Below are positions 53,786 to 63,131 of a stretch of DNA of 64,000 nt, piece after piece. Location of the stretch: assembly GCA_029266635.1 (NCBI GenBank), contig JAQSWM010000013.1:1-64000 (forward strand). Reading direction: 5' to 3'. The notes under the pieces were generated by a model that did not search any database, had not been told where the DNA came from, and saw nothing but the letters and a program-made list of their open reading frames with translations. The position numbers and the translations under genes were made by a program. This DNA comes from Sphingobacteriaceae bacterium (GTDB taxonomy: Bacteria > Bacteroidota > Bacteroidia > Sphingobacteriales > Sphingobacteriaceae). The stretch's first letter is position 1, and every line of letters starts with the position of its first letter.

Positions 53786-55613
53786 TCTTCTCCTTTTTGC
53801 ACTTTCATTCTTTTGGTGCTTTGCTTCAACTGCACAATCGCCGCTGATCACCAACGTAGATGGGCGAAAAACAACCAGCCTAAACGGTAAATGGCAATAT
53901 ATTGTTGATCCGTTCGAAACTGGCTCTTACGACTCGCGTTCACGCGAAAGGAAAGAAACTGATCGCGAGGCTTACTGGAATACCGATATCCCGGAGAATA
54001 AAACGGATCGGAAAGAGTTTGGATATACTGACAAGAACACGCTTGTGGTGCCGGGCGACTGGAATTCTCAAGCGGAAAAATTTTTGTATTACGAAGGCAC
54101 AATCTGGTACAAAAAGAGCTTCGATTATCAACAGATCAATTCTTCTAACAAGACCTACCTGTATTTCGGTGCTGTAAATTACCGTGCAGATGTGTATCTG
54201 AATGGAAAAAAACTTGGCTCGCACAAAGGCGGATTTACGCCTTTCAACTTTCTGATTCCCGAAGGAATTTTAAAGTCAGCCGGAAACTTTCTGGTAGTAA
54301 AAGTTGATAACAAGCGATCAAAAGATGAGGTGCCGACGCTCAATACCGACTGGTGGAACTATGGCGGCATCACTCGCGATGTAAAGTTGGTTCAAGTCCC
54401 TCCGGGATTTATCGGGGATTACTTTGTTCAGCTTGCAAAAGGATATGATCCGAAGAAAGCAGAAGTTGCAGGTTGGGTTAAACTTGATAGTGGTTCTACA
54501 GCTAAATCTGTAACTGTAGAAATCCCCGAGTTGAAGATCAGGAAGAGCTTTTCGGTGGTAAACAACCTTGCCATCATCAATTTTCCACTGGGCAAATTCC
54601 AGCGCTGGTCGCCTGAAAACCCAAAGCGCTATCAGGTATCACTCTCAACAGAAAACGACAGAGTTGAGGAGAAAATCGGTTTCCGGAATATCGATGCAAT
54701 AGGCAAGAACCTACTCCTAAATGGGAAACCTGCATTTCTCAGAGGAATCTGTATCCACGGCGAAATGCCGGAAGAGGCCAGGCGGGCTTACGGCAGGCAG
54801 GACGCCGAAAAGCTGTTGGGCTGGGCGAAAGAACTCAGTTGTAACATGGTGCGGCTGGCACATTATCCGCATGATGAAGCGATGGTGCGGGTGGCAGATT
54901 CGCTTGGGATATTGGTTTGGTCGGAAATACCGGTTTACTGGGCAGTTGATTTTACCAGAAAAGATGTTTTTGCTAACGCGAAGAACCAGCTCAGCGAAAT
55001 GATCTCACGCGATAAAAATCGGGCAAGTGTGATCGTTTGGTCAGTTGGCAATGAAACTCCCATCAGCGATGCCCGTACTGAATTTTTGAGCGGCTTGGCG
55101 CATGAGGCAAAATCCCTCGACCCAACCCGTCTTACTTCTGCGGCACTGCAAGTTGAAAACAAAAAAGCTGGCGTAAATATCATAGACGACCCGCTCGGGC
55201 AGTCTATCGATCTGATTTCAGTAAACCAGTACATTGGATGGTATGGTGGCTTGCCCTCACTCGCCCGGACAGTTAATTGGGAGAATACATACAACAAACC
55301 TTTATTCTTCAGCGAGACTGGTGCGGAAGCTCTCGGGGGCTTTCACGCCGACAGCCTTACCCGCTGGAGCGAAGAATATCAGGAATGGTACTACAAAGAA
55401 CAGATAGAAATGTGGAAGAAGATGCCGGAAGGTTTCGCGGGGCTGTCGCCGTGGATCCTTACCGATTTTCGCTCGCCTCGCCGTAACAATCCGCAATATC
55501 AGGAAGGCTGGAACAACAAAGGCCTTATCAGCCATGATGGTGGAAAAAAGAAAAAAGCTTTCTATGTGCTGAGGGATTACTACGACGAAAAGAAGTCGGA
55601 AAAAATCCGTTAA
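53775..55613 (+). CDS. Secreted glycoside hydrolase family 2 enzyme (beta-glucuronidase/galactosidase type)
   Basis: The 612-residue protein has a signal peptide (residues 1-22, ASTAQS) and the GH2 layout: a sugar-binding beta-sandwich (YLYFGAVNYRADVYLNGKKL), an immunoglobulin-like domain, and a TIM barrel. The acid/base Glu is in VWSVGNETP and the nucleophile Glu in LFFSETGAEALGG. Length and motifs suggest the shorter glucuronidase-like branch, but beta-galactosidase cannot be excluded. The upstream galM suggests action on oligosaccharides whose sugars are then taken up and epimerised. Confidence 0.9.
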   Translation: MRRSLLLFALSFFWCFASTAQSPLITNVDGRKTTSLNGKWQYIVDPFETGSYDSRSRERKETDREAYWNTDIPENKTDRKEFGYTDKNTLVVPGDWNSQAEKFLYYEGTIWYKKSFDYQQINSSNKTYLYFGAVNYRADVYLNGKKLGSHKGGFTPFNFLIPEGILKSAGNFLVVKVDNKRSKDEVPTLNTDWWNYGGITRDVKLVQVPPGFIGDYFVQLAKGYDPKKAEVAGWVKLDSGSTAKSVTVEIPELKIRKSFSVVNNLAIINFPLGKFQRWSPENPKRYQVSLSTENDRVEEKIGFRNIDAIGKNLLLNGKPAFLRGICIHGEMPEEARRAYGRQDAEKLLGWAKELSCNMVRLAHYPHDEAMVRVADSLGILVWSEIPVYWAVDFTRKDVFANAKNQLSEMISRDKNRASVIVWSVGNETPISDARTEFLSGLAHEAKSLDPTRLTSAALQVENKKAGVNIIDDPLGQSIDLISVNQYIGWYGGLPSLARTVNWENTYNKPLFFSETGAEALGGFHADSLTRWSEEYQEWYYKEQIEMWKKMPEGFAGLSPWILTDFRSPRRNNPQYQEGWNNKGLISHDGGKKKKAFYVLRDYYDEKKSEKIR

Positions 55614-55641
55614 GGATGTGCTAAATTCCTTAGCCTTTCGT

Positions 55642-55649
55642 TAATTTTG
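55642..55649 (+). promoter_or_regulatory. Candidate -7 promoter element of the exonuclease/GIY-YIG gene
   Basis: TAATTTTG matches TAnnTTTG, 22 bases before the ATG at 55672. Confidence 0.5.
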
Positions 55650-55671
55650 TCCTCCCGGGATAATTCAAATC

Positions 55672-57033
55672 ATGTACGCTATTGTCGATATTGAAACCAC
55701 AGGTGGGCATGCCAGCGCAAATGGCATAACCGAAATTGCTGTGGTTATCCACGACGGCATGAACATCGTTGATAGGTTTGAGTCGCTGCTAAATCCCGAA
55801 GTTCCAATCCCATTTTACATTCAGGGGCTCACCGGCATCAGCAATGAGATGGTGAGTGCAGCTCCGCGGTTCAGGGATGTTGCCCACCACATTCACGAGC
55901 TCATTCACGATAAAATTTTTATCGCTCACAACGTCAATTTCGACTATTCTTTTCTGAAGTATCATCTCGGTTTAGCCGGGCACAACCTCAACTGCAAAAA
56001 GCTTTGCACGGTGCGACTTGGGCGGAAGATTTTCCCCGGCTTGCCCTCATATAGTTTGGGAAAGTTTAGCAGGCACATGGGCGTGGAGATAGAAAACAGG
56101 CACCGGGCTGCGGGCGATGCCGAAGCTACCGCGGTTTTGTTTTCCATGATGTTGGCGAACGACAGAGAGGGACACATCGTGCAGGCTTTAAATCAGCGCT
56201 CCAAAGAGCAGTCGCTGCCACCCAACCTGCCGAAAGAACAGGTGGAAGCGCTTCCATTTACTCCGGGCGTCTATTATTTCAAAGATGCAAAAGGCAAGGT
56301 GGTGTATGTGGGAAAGGCTAAGAACCTGAAGAAGCGTGTGTGCAGCCATTTTCAAAACAACAAGCCGAACAAGCAGAAGCAGGATTTTTTGCGCAGCATC
56401 TACTCTATTTATTATCAGGAGTCGGGCACTGAGCTGATGGCTTTTGTCTTGGAAGCTATCGAGATCAAGCGACTCTGGCCGGAGAATAACCGGGCGTTAA
56501 AGCGCTTTGAACATGCCTGGGGCTTGTACGCTTTTGAAGATCAGAACGGATATGTCCGCCTGGCGATTGATAAGCGAAGAAAATATTCGAATCCGGTTCA
56601 CACCATAAGTTCAGTTCTTGACGGCTACAGCCTTGTGCGTGGATTGATGGATGAGTTTGGGCTGTGCCCGAAGCTGTGCTTCATCCAGAAAAACAATGAT
56701 CCATGTACCAGCCCTGCGTGCAAGGGAGCTTGCACAGGGCACGAGAGTTCAACTGATTACAATGATAAGGTTCTCGCAGCCATCAGCCATTTGAAATCGG
56801 CTTTACCTACTTATGCGTTTTTCGATGCGGGTAGAACGTTGGCAGAAAAAAGCTGCATCCTGATTGAGGGTGGGCAATTCTACGGCATGGGCTACCTGGC
56901 ACACGATTTTGCTTCCGACGATTTGCCATCCCTCAAAAGCGCACTCACGCCTTATCCGCCCAATGAGTACATCAAAAACATGGTATTCCAGCACGCCAGC
57001 CGCTTCCCTGACAGGACAAGAGTATTCTCCTGA
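55672..57033 (+). CDS. DnaQ-like exonuclease fused to a GIY-YIG (UvrC/Cho-like) nuclease
   Basis: The 453-residue protein joins a DEDDh 3'-5' exonuclease (VDIETTGG at residues 5-12, FIAHNVNFDYSFLK, HRAAGDAEAT) to a GIY-YIG endonuclease (GVYYFKDAKGKVVYVGKAKN from residue 199). The C-terminal part resembles the UvrC/Cho type and contains two Cys-rich segments (CPKLCFIQ and CTSPACKGACTGHE). Such fusions occur in several phyla and probably act in DNA repair, but they are not the replicative proofreader. It ends back to back with the TPR kinase, sharing the palindrome TGATCA for both stop codons. Confidence 0.92.
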   Translation: MYAIVDIETTGGHASANGITEIAVVIHDGMNIVDRFESLLNPEVPIPFYIQGLTGISNEMVSAAPRFRDVAHHIHELIHDKIFIAHNVNFDYSFLKYHLGLAGHNLNCKKLCTVRLGRKIFPGLPSYSLGKFSRHMGVEIENRHRAAGDAEATAVLFSMMLANDREGHIVQALNQRSKEQSLPPNLPKEQVEALPFTPGVYYFKDAKGKVVYVGKAKNLKKRVCSHFQNNKPNKQKQDFLRSIYSIYYQESGTELMAFVLEAIEIKRLWPENNRALKRFEHAWGLYAFEDQNGYVRLAIDKRRKYSNPVHTISSVLDGYSLVRGLMDEFGLCPKLCFIQKNNDPCTSPACKGACTGHESSTDYNDKVLAAISHLKSALPTYAFFDAGRTLAEKSCILIEGGQFYGMGYLAHDFASDDLPSLKSALTPYPPNEYIKNMVFQHASRFPDRTRVFS

Positions 57034-58974
57034 TCAGGCAGGAATGTGGATGGCGACAAGCGTGCCCTTTCCTGGCGAGGAATCAAAATCAACGGTCCCT
57101 TTCAAAAATTCAACCCGCGAAAGGATGTTTTTCAACCCAATCCCTTCTTTGCCTTTGATCTTAGAACTATCAAAGCCCCGCCCATTATCTTCGATGGTAG
57201 CAGAAATTCCATCTTCATCTTTTACCAGTTGAATGTCCAGTTTGGTTGCTTTGGCATGCTTAATTACATTGTTCACCGTTTCCTGGATGACGCGGTACAG
57301 AACTGTTTCAGTCTGCTCATCCAGCCTGTCGTTTAATCCTCCCGTTTCCAGATTTATCCTCAGCTGACTGCTATCAATTTTGTCTAGGAATTCCTTTACA
57401 GCAGACGCGAGCCCGGCTTTTAGAAGAGCGTTTGGCATCATCTGGTGCGAAATGGACCGCATCTCATCGTAGCTTTCGGTTACGAGTGCAAGGCTGCGGT
57501 CGGCCAGTTGGGATTCAGTTCCGTCGAAAGTCAGTTTTTTGAATAGCCCATTTAGGTTCATTAAGGCTGCCGAGAGGAGCTGGCCAACGCCATCGTGCAG
57601 ATCCGTGGCAATTCGGCGGCGCTCGCGTTCTTCTGCGGTAAGTACCGCCCGGGCGGCGATTTCCTGCTGCTTGTTGATTTCAGATTGCAGCCTTGCTTGT
57701 TCAGCCAATTTGCGCCGGTTGTAGATTAGGTAACCTAATATTCCAGCCAAGATAAGCAGGGCAATAGCAACTGCCAGGTAGGTGTTGCGCTGCTTTATCT
57801 GAAGTTTTTGAATAAGGCTCTGCTGGCTAAGATTTTTAATCTGCTGCTCTTTTTTCTCCGTCTCGTATTTGGTTTTGAGGTCTTCAATAATCTTAACCTT
57901 GTCGCTGGTCATCATGGAGTCTTTTGCACTTACAGACAGCTTAAGCGTTTCGTATGCACTTTTATAATGATCAGTTCTTGCTTCAAGGTCGGCGATGCTG
58001 GCATTTGCCTGTTGCACTATCTCTTGCTCCTGTACCTCACTTGCAAGGGACCGGGCTCTATTCAGCCAATCAAGAGCTTTTGTAGTGTCGCCTGTGTTTT
58101 TATAGACAATACCGATGTGATAAAGACTATGGCTCAAGAATTTTCGATCTCCAACCTGCTCGTAAGCGGCTTTGCTTTTTTGGTGGTTTATTAGCGCATT
58201 TTTATAATCTTTCCTCTCATAAAACAAAGTACCTACATTCTCATACGTCTTTCCGAGCCCATTTATGTTCCCTTTTTTTTCGTGCAGGGGTATGGCTTTC
58301 TGGTAATATTGAATCGCGAACCTGGGATTCTTAAGTTCATTATAGGTACTGCCGATGTTGTTATAGCTGCTGGCCATTTCTACGGTGTCATTGGCTTTCA
58401 CAGCAAGCCGATTGTATTCCAGAAAATAATTAAGAGCCGTCTTATAGTCTTTTTGCACTGAAGAAACTATTCCAAGAAGGTTAAGTATCCTGCCGCGGCC
58501 GATCTCGTTTTTAGTTTCCTCGAAAAGGCGCAGCGCCTTGGTGCCGTAAGCAATGCTGGTTACATAGTCATGCTTGGCACTGGCTGAAGTTGCAATATTC
58601 CCGTAGGCCTTTCCCATTTCAGTACTATCTTTTAATCTTTCTACAATTGCTAAGCCCTGTTTATAAAATTCAATTGCCTCGTCAAAGTTGCTCTTGCGAT
58701 GAGCGTATATTCCTTTAAATTTTAAAGCCATCGCTTCCCCTTTTTTGTAGTTGCTTTTCAGGGACACGCCGTAGGCTTCCTCAGCAAACCTTATCATGGA
58801 ATCTGGTTTTAGCATATTCTTATTTGCAAGAACGAGGAGTTGATCAGCTTTTTCAACGTTATTTTGCTGCGCAAAACTCCAGTAGGGAGAGAAAAAGAGT
58901 ACAGCAAGAAAGAGCAGGTTTTTAGCGGGTTGAAAGCTGAAGCAATAAGAAATTGAAAGATGTTTACTTTCCAT
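57034..58974 (-). CDS. TPR-containing NarL-type sensor histidine kinase
   Basis: The 646-residue protein has a signal peptide or anchor (from MESKHLSISYCF), then about seven tetratricopeptide repeats in the periplasm (for example YGNIATSASAKHDYVTSIAY), a coiled segment, one membrane helix (NTYLAVAIALLILAGILGYL), and a HisKA_3 domain with RRRIATDLHDGVGQLLSAAL, where His is phosphorylated. The HATPase domain follows, with NNVIKHAKATKLDIQ and DNGRGFD. The open frame extends to 59037, but the ATG at 58974 gives a better signal sequence. The divergent response regulator is the evident partner. Confidence 0.92.
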   Translation of the reverse strand: MESKHLSISYCFSFQPAKNLLFLAVLFFSPYWSFAQQNNVEKADQLLVLANKNMLKPDSMIRFAEEAYGVSLKSNYKKGEAMALKFKGIYAHRKSNFDEAIEFYKQGLAIVERLKDSTEMGKAYGNIATSASAKHDYVTSIAYGTKALRLFEETKNEIGRGRILNLLGIVSSVQKDYKTALNYFLEYNRLAVKANDTVEMASSYNNIGSTYNELKNPRFAIQYYQKAIPLHEKKGNINGLGKTYENVGTLFYERKDYKNALINHQKSKAAYEQVGDRKFLSHSLYHIGIVYKNTGDTTKALDWLNRARSLASEVQEQEIVQQANASIADLEARTDHYKSAYETLKLSVSAKDSMMTSDKVKIIEDLKTKYETEKKEQQIKNLSQQSLIQKLQIKQRNTYLAVAIALLILAGILGYLIYNRRKLAEQARLQSEINKQQEIAARAVLTAEERERRRIATDLHDGVGQLLSAALMNLNGLFKKLTFDGTESQLADRSLALVTESYDEMRSISHQMMPNALLKAGLASAVKEFLDKIDSSQLRINLETGGLNDRLDEQTETVLYRVIQETVNNVIKHAKATKLDIQLVKDEDGISATIEDNGRGFDSSKIKGKEGIGLKNILSRVEFLKGTVDFDSSPGKGTLVAIHIPA

Positions 58975-59074
58975 CAGAGTGAGAGCGTGATAGTTTAGGT
59001 GACTAAATTTATTAAAATCTGTTATATTACATCGCATTAATTTTCAGGATCATAGTAGGGAAATTAACCCGCTT

Positions 59075-59695
59075 ATGCAGAAAAACATCCTTTTAGTAGA
59101 CGATCACGCCATCGTGCTGGATGGGCTGGAGGCGCTTTTAAAAACTGAGTCGGAGTACAAGGTCACCAAAGCCTCTGTTGGTGAATTTGCGCTTTCGTAC
59201 CTGCGTTCAGACTCTTTCGAAATGATGATCACCGACTATTCCATGCCCGACATGGATGGCTTAACATTGGTGAAAAAGGCGAAGCAAGTTTCTCCCACAA
59301 CAAAGATCATCATGCTTAGCATGCACGATGATGGTCACGTGATCCGGGAAGCGGTATCGGCGGGCCTAGATGGATATGTATTGAAAAAGTACGCTCAACA
59401 GGAATTGCTTCAGGCCATAGAAGTTGTGAATAACGGTGGCCAATACTGGAGCCGAGAAGTAACCACTGCTCTACTGAACAATAGCCGATCCGAGGAAACT
59501 CAGGAAACACTCACCGACCGTGAAATTGAGGTCCTAAAATTATTGGTTCAGGAATTAAACAGCCGCGAAATAGCCGAAAAGCTCTTTATCAGCGAGCGCA
59601 CGGTAGAAACCCATCGAAAAAATCTGATGCGTAAAACCAAGGCGATTAACATGGTCGGCCTTGTGAAGTACGCGTACGCCCATAAGCTCGCCTGA
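59075..59695 (+). CDS. NarL/FixJ-type response regulator
   Basis: The 206-residue protein has a receiver domain with ILLVDDHAIVLDGLEALL and the phosphorylation site Asp54 in MITDYSMPDMDG, followed by a LuxR-type DNA-binding domain with LTDREIEVLKLLVQELNSRE and RTVETHRKNLMRKTKAINM. It is divergently paired with the TPR kinase (100 bases between the starts), so this is a complete two-component system. Its likely targets include the operon at 59791, which starts 95 bases downstream, but that is inference from position. Confidence 0.95.
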   Translation: MQKNILLVDDHAIVLDGLEALLKTESEYKVTKASVGEFALSYLRSDSFEMMITDYSMPDMDGLTLVKKAKQVSPTTKIIMLSMHDDGHVIREAVSAGLDGYVLKKYAQQELLQAIEVVNNGGQYWSREVTTALLNNSRSEETQETLTDREIEVLKLLVQELNSREIAEKLFISERTVETHRKNLMRKTKAINMVGLVKYAYAHKLA

Positions 59696-59764
59696 GCTTC
59701 TATCCGTATTTCTACGTACAACAATTTCAGCGTTTTAACGGAAAAGCTTTTTTTATAGCTGCCA

Positions 59765-59772
59765 TAGTTTTG
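59765..59772 (+). promoter_or_regulatory. Candidate -7 promoter element of the three-gene exported operon
   Basis: TAGTTTTG matches TAnnTTTG. It overlaps the longest open frame's start at 59770 and supports the ATG at 59791 as true start. Confidence 0.5.
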
Positions 59773-59790
59773 GTTCAAACAACCAACAAC

Positions 59791-60681
59791 ATGAAAACTA
59801 TAAAATTACTAACAACAATCTGCCTCCTGGTTTGCTGGGCAAACCTACAGGCGCAAAACGTTGACGTGAAATTCCAGGCTATGGGCGGGAAAGGCGATCA
59901 GCGAGAAGCGAAACGCATTTACATCTCAGATCTCGCGGTTAAACAGCTTCTACAGAAAAAAGGCACAGCAAAGGCAGGCGGCGGCATTGGCGGCAATATG
60001 GCCTACGCACACATGACTGTAAATTTCGGCGGAGTAGATCCCTCTGCTTACCAAACGATGCTTACCGAGGTTTACGACGAACTTTGCAAAAAACTTACTT
60101 CATTAGGCTATGAGGTTGTGGGCGGCGATGAGGCAAAAGCAAAGGTCTCCAAAGGTGCCCAGGTAGTCAATACCGTTGGCGAGCCCTCAAAAGATATGTA
60201 TCTCGGTCTAATTACCACCATCCATCCCAAAGATCGTGTGATAACTTATCCTGCAAATATCATTACAGCGGGGCTGTTTTATCCAAAAGTTGCAAAAGAC
60301 CTCGACGCAGTAGTACTAGCTTTCAATTTCGCAGTTGATTATATTAACTACGACAGCAATGGCGGAGCCTTTGCCTCTAAAGCGAAAATTCAGGCTGCTC
60401 CTAACCTGGTGGTTTCCGGCAGCATGAATGCAGCGGTGGCTAAAGGCGGAGGTGTGGCTACGGTGAAACCAGTGAGAGCTGAAGACGACTGGATTGGTCC
60501 GGAAGGAATTTACCAGACGTCTAAATCCAGCCTGCCGCAATTGTTTGGAATGGGTGCAAGCTCATCCTCATCCAAATACACCATAGATATTAACGAACAG
60601 AAATATTTAGCTCACGTGAAGCAGTTCGTCCTTGCCGCAGCAAATGCGAGCATTGATGCATGGCGTGAAGGGATCAAGTAA
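59791..60681 (+). CDS. Exported protein, unrecognised (first of three)
   Basis: The 296-residue protein has a signal peptide (residues 1-22, WANLQAQ) and is probably periplasmic or outer-membrane associated. It shows no known motif; features are a Gly-rich stretch (AKAGGGIGGNMAYAHMTVNF), a helical region with YDELCKKLTSLGYEVVGGDE, and a Ser-rich segment (GASSSSSKYTID). I do not recognise the family. The next gene starts one base after its stop, so the two are tightly coupled. A TAGTTTTG promoter element lies just upstream. Confidence 0.75.
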   Translation: MKTIKLLTTICLLVCWANLQAQNVDVKFQAMGGKGDQREAKRIYISDLAVKQLLQKKGTAKAGGGIGGNMAYAHMTVNFGGVDPSAYQTMLTEVYDELCKKLTSLGYEVVGGDEAKAKVSKGAQVVNTVGEPSKDMYLGLITTIHPKDRVITYPANIITAGLFYPKVAKDLDAVVLAFNFAVDYINYDSNGGAFASKAKIQAAPNLVVSGSMNAAVAKGGGVATVKPVRAEDDWIGPEGIYQTSKSSLPQLFGMGASSSSSKYTIDINEQKYLAHVKQFVLAAANASIDAWREGIK

Positions 60682-60682
60682 G

Positions 60683-61555
60683 ATGAAACGCTCTCTTACC
60701 TTAAGCCTGGCAGTGTTCTTTGTAGCCTGCCAGGCTACTTTAAGCTTCTCGCAATCGTTAAGCTTCACCAAAACCATGGATGATCCTGATAAGGCGATTA
60801 ACACAATGATAAGTGTGGCCCCGGTTGAGGCTTATATCCCTTCAGGTAAGTACGGTGGGCTTTCTGTTGGCATTGGTGCCAGTGGCGTGTATGGCTATAC
60901 GAGCCGCATCGGGTTTGAAGGTGCTTTAGGAACCTCGTACATAAACACTACAGGCGGTACTTTTACTTACGCTGAAGGCGGTGCATTCCTGAATCTCAGG
61001 ATAAAAGAAAAGACTAAAAACACCCGCGTACTGCTGGGCTACAGCAGGAAGTTGGATGTGCGTACCACCACTACCACCACTACGTACATGGAGGTTCCGG
61101 CAAAGGTTAAAATTGCTACCGGCTTTCGCGGAGGCCTGCAATACAGCAATATTCCGGTAAAAACCGATGGAATTAAGGTGGCAGCAGCATCTTCCACACT
61201 CAACCTGGCTGGAATTTATGCTGGCATCCAGACCACCAACAAGCATTTAATCAAAACACTGATGCGAGGTGAAACTGAGCCAACTCCCACAGGAGCATTG
61301 TTTAAGCTGTACGCAGACGCATTGCTGTATGGAGTTAGTGAAATTGCGGAGCCTGCGCTTGATGCCAAACTTGAGAGTGGCAATGTGGGCTGGCGTGCGG
61401 GCCTCACCTGGGTAGTTGCTCCCTATACCAAAAAGGAGCACCCCAACTACAAGGCTTTTCTGCACCGCCTCAACATCAGTTCTGAAATAGGCTCCCGCCC
61501 GATAGATGGATTTTACATCAAAATGGGAGCCGGTTGGGCAGTTTTTCAGAAGTAA
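60683..61555 (+). CDS. Exported beta-rich protein, unrecognised (second of three)
   Basis: The 290-residue protein has a signal peptide from MKRSLTLSLAVFFVACQAT. The body has many alternating aromatic and Gly-rich strands (for example GGLSVGIGASGVYGYTSRIG, then LGTSYINTTGGTFTYAEGG) and ends in YIKMGAGWAVFQK, a C-terminal Phe/aromatic pattern that fits an outer-membrane beta-barrel. The frame opens further upstream, but those residues overlap the previous gene; the ATG at 60683 directly follows its stop. No family is recognised. Confidence 0.75.
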   Translation: MKRSLTLSLAVFFVACQATLSFSQSLSFTKTMDDPDKAINTMISVAPVEAYIPSGKYGGLSVGIGASGVYGYTSRIGFEGALGTSYINTTGGTFTYAEGGAFLNLRIKEKTKNTRVLLGYSRKLDVRTTTTTTTYMEVPAKVKIATGFRGGLQYSNIPVKTDGIKVAAASSTLNLAGIYAGIQTTNKHLIKTLMRGETEPTPTGALFKLYADALLYGVSEIAEPALDAKLESGNVGWRAGLTWVVAPYTKKEHPNYKAFLHRLNISSEIGSRPIDGFYIKMGAGWAVFQK

Positions 61556-61568
61556 TCAATTAGAAATT

Positions 61569-62351
61569 ATGAAAAGATTTACAATCACTTTATGGATAAT
61601 GGGAATCTGTGCCTCTTCATTTGCACAAAGTTTCTCAGCATTGAAAAATAGCAAAGACAACAACCCGATGCTACAAAATGGGTTCAAAGTGTATGTGCGG
61701 CATACCTCAGTAGTATCTAAATACACTCCAAATTATAGTGGAGTAACGGTTAACGTTGGCTTCCGCAGCGACGAATACAAGAAAGGTGGCACACGTATCC
61801 GATATGAGAATCCTACCCTGGGCGATTTTCTAAGCCGTATACCGGATATGGTTAAAACAACTAAAGCTATAGTAAACGACACAAAGATAGATGCAACGCC
61901 TAAAAAGTGGGAGGATCATGGACACGGCGGCGGCCTCTTAGGTTGGGTTCAATACTACTTTAATGCTGTAGCAAAAGATAAGTTCCTGCTTTCGCCGGGC
62001 TTCAGCGCCGGAGACTACATATACGGCTCCAGGTATGAAGCCAACGGGCAAAACAAAGCTGATATGGACCCGTACGGCTATTTCTTTGCTGGCGGTCCGG
62101 CAATTATGGCTAGCTACCTGCCAACTAATAAGTTTTGGATAGACGGGTATGTTAATTATGATATTGCTTTCGCGAAGGTCAATAATCGTGGAACAGCCGG
62201 ATACCAAAAGCCGCACTTCCTGACACTTGGCGCAGACCTGTACACCAGCACGAAATTATTCGGCGGCATTCGTCTTAACAGGATGATAGACCGCGGAATT
62301 AGCAATGACAAATCAACACGGCTTGATATTTCTGTTGGCTTCGGACTCTAA
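61569..62351 (+). CDS. Exported beta-rich protein, unrecognised (third of three)
   Basis: The 260-residue protein has a signal peptide from MKRFTITLWIMGICASSFAQ. Like the preceding product it is rich in aromatic beta strands and Gly, ends in DISVGFGL, and may be an outer-membrane barrel. It contains a conspicuous HGHGGGLLGWVQYYF stretch. The true start lies after the previous stop (13 bases); the longer frame is an extension through that gene. A strong terminator follows at 62440. The three proteins look like a functional set of unknown purpose. Confidence 0.75.
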   Translation: MKRFTITLWIMGICASSFAQSFSALKNSKDNNPMLQNGFKVYVRHTSVVSKYTPNYSGVTVNVGFRSDEYKKGGTRIRYENPTLGDFLSRIPDMVKTTKAIVNDTKIDATPKKWEDHGHGGGLLGWVQYYFNAVAKDKFLLSPGFSAGDYIYGSRYEANGQNKADMDPYGYFFAGGPAIMASYLPTNKFWIDGYVNYDIAFAKVNNRGTAGYQKPHFLTLGADLYTSTKLFGGIRLNRMIDRGISNDKSTRLDISVGFGL

Positions 62352-62439
62352 GCCATCCCGAAGCAAAGCCAGCCATTATTAACGAAACTGCAGTTCTACT
62401 GTTGAGTGCAATGATGGTTGTTTTGTAGGCTGTTGTGCA

Positions 62440-62465
62440 AGCCCCGGACTTTCCGGGGCTTTTTA
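62440..62465 (+). terminator. Intrinsic terminator of the three-gene operon
   Basis: AGCCCCGG and CCGGGGCT form a perfect 8-bp GC-rich stem around a 5-base loop, followed by TTTTTA. It lies 88 bases after the last stop. Confidence 0.95.
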
Positions 62466-62522
62466 TTTTAGCATCGGAAACTAAAATCCCGCATTTGCCG
62501 TAATTTAGTGTAAACAAAAACA

Positions 62523-62993
62523 ATGAAGAGCTACATACAGTTGATATTCTGGACCTGCATTGCATTTACAGCATGCGGGCAACAGAAAGAGAGCAATACA
62601 TCGGCTCGCAAAAAAACCAAGGCAAACATGGAATGGAATAAATTAACTCCCGAAGAGGAACGCGTAATTGTTAACAAAGGCACCGAGTATCCCGGCACCG
62701 GCAAACTGCTCAACAACAAAGAAAAGGGAACGTACGTTTGTCGCCGCTGTAACGCCCCGCTTTACCGTTCTGAAACTAAATTTGATTCGCACTGTGGCTG
62801 GCCGAGCTTTGATGACGAAATAAAAGGAGCAGTGAAACGCCTTCCAGATCCGGATGGACAACGCACCGAAATTGAGTGCGCTAAGTGCGGGGCTCATTTG
62901 GGGCACGTGTTTATCGGAGAGCGCTTCACAGACAAAAATACCAGGCACTGTGTGAATTCTGTTTCCATGGCATTTGTGCCGGATAAGAAGTAG
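62523..62993 (+). CDS. msrB: Peptide-methionine (R)-S-oxide reductase, lipoprotein
   Basis: MsrB reduces methionine-R-sulfoxide in proteins. The 156-residue product has a lipoprotein signal ending at Cys18 (IAFTAC), so it acts outside the cytoplasm. The catalytic domain has the zinc ligands in VCRRCNAPLYRSETKF and IECAKCGAHLGHVF, the HCGWPSF motif, and the catalytic Cys in TRHCVNSVSMAF. No MsrA domain is fused. A terminator follows at 63025. Confidence 0.95.
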   Translation: MKSYIQLIFWTCIAFTACGQQKESNTSARKKTKANMEWNKLTPEEERVIVNKGTEYPGTGKLLNNKEKGTYVCRRCNAPLYRSETKFDSHCGWPSFDDEIKGAVKRLPDPDGQRTEIECAKCGAHLGHVFIGERFTDKNTRHCVNSVSMAFVPDKK

Positions 62994-63024
62994 GGCTAGA
63001 ATTTAGCGTAAAGAATTGAGAATT

Positions 63025-63058
63025 AAGAGTGAGCCCCTGTGCTCGCTCTTTTTTTTTG
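63025..63058 (+). terminator. Intrinsic terminator of msrB
   Basis: AAGAGTGAGC and GCTCGCTCTT form a 10-bp stem with one wobble around CCCTGT, followed by a run of T. Confidence 0.9.
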
Positions 63059-63131
63059 GACGGTTATTCTTTGCTCTTTCTTCTTTGCTCTTTCAGCTTC
63101 ATCTTTCTCCTTTAAATCGGTATTTTCGTGG

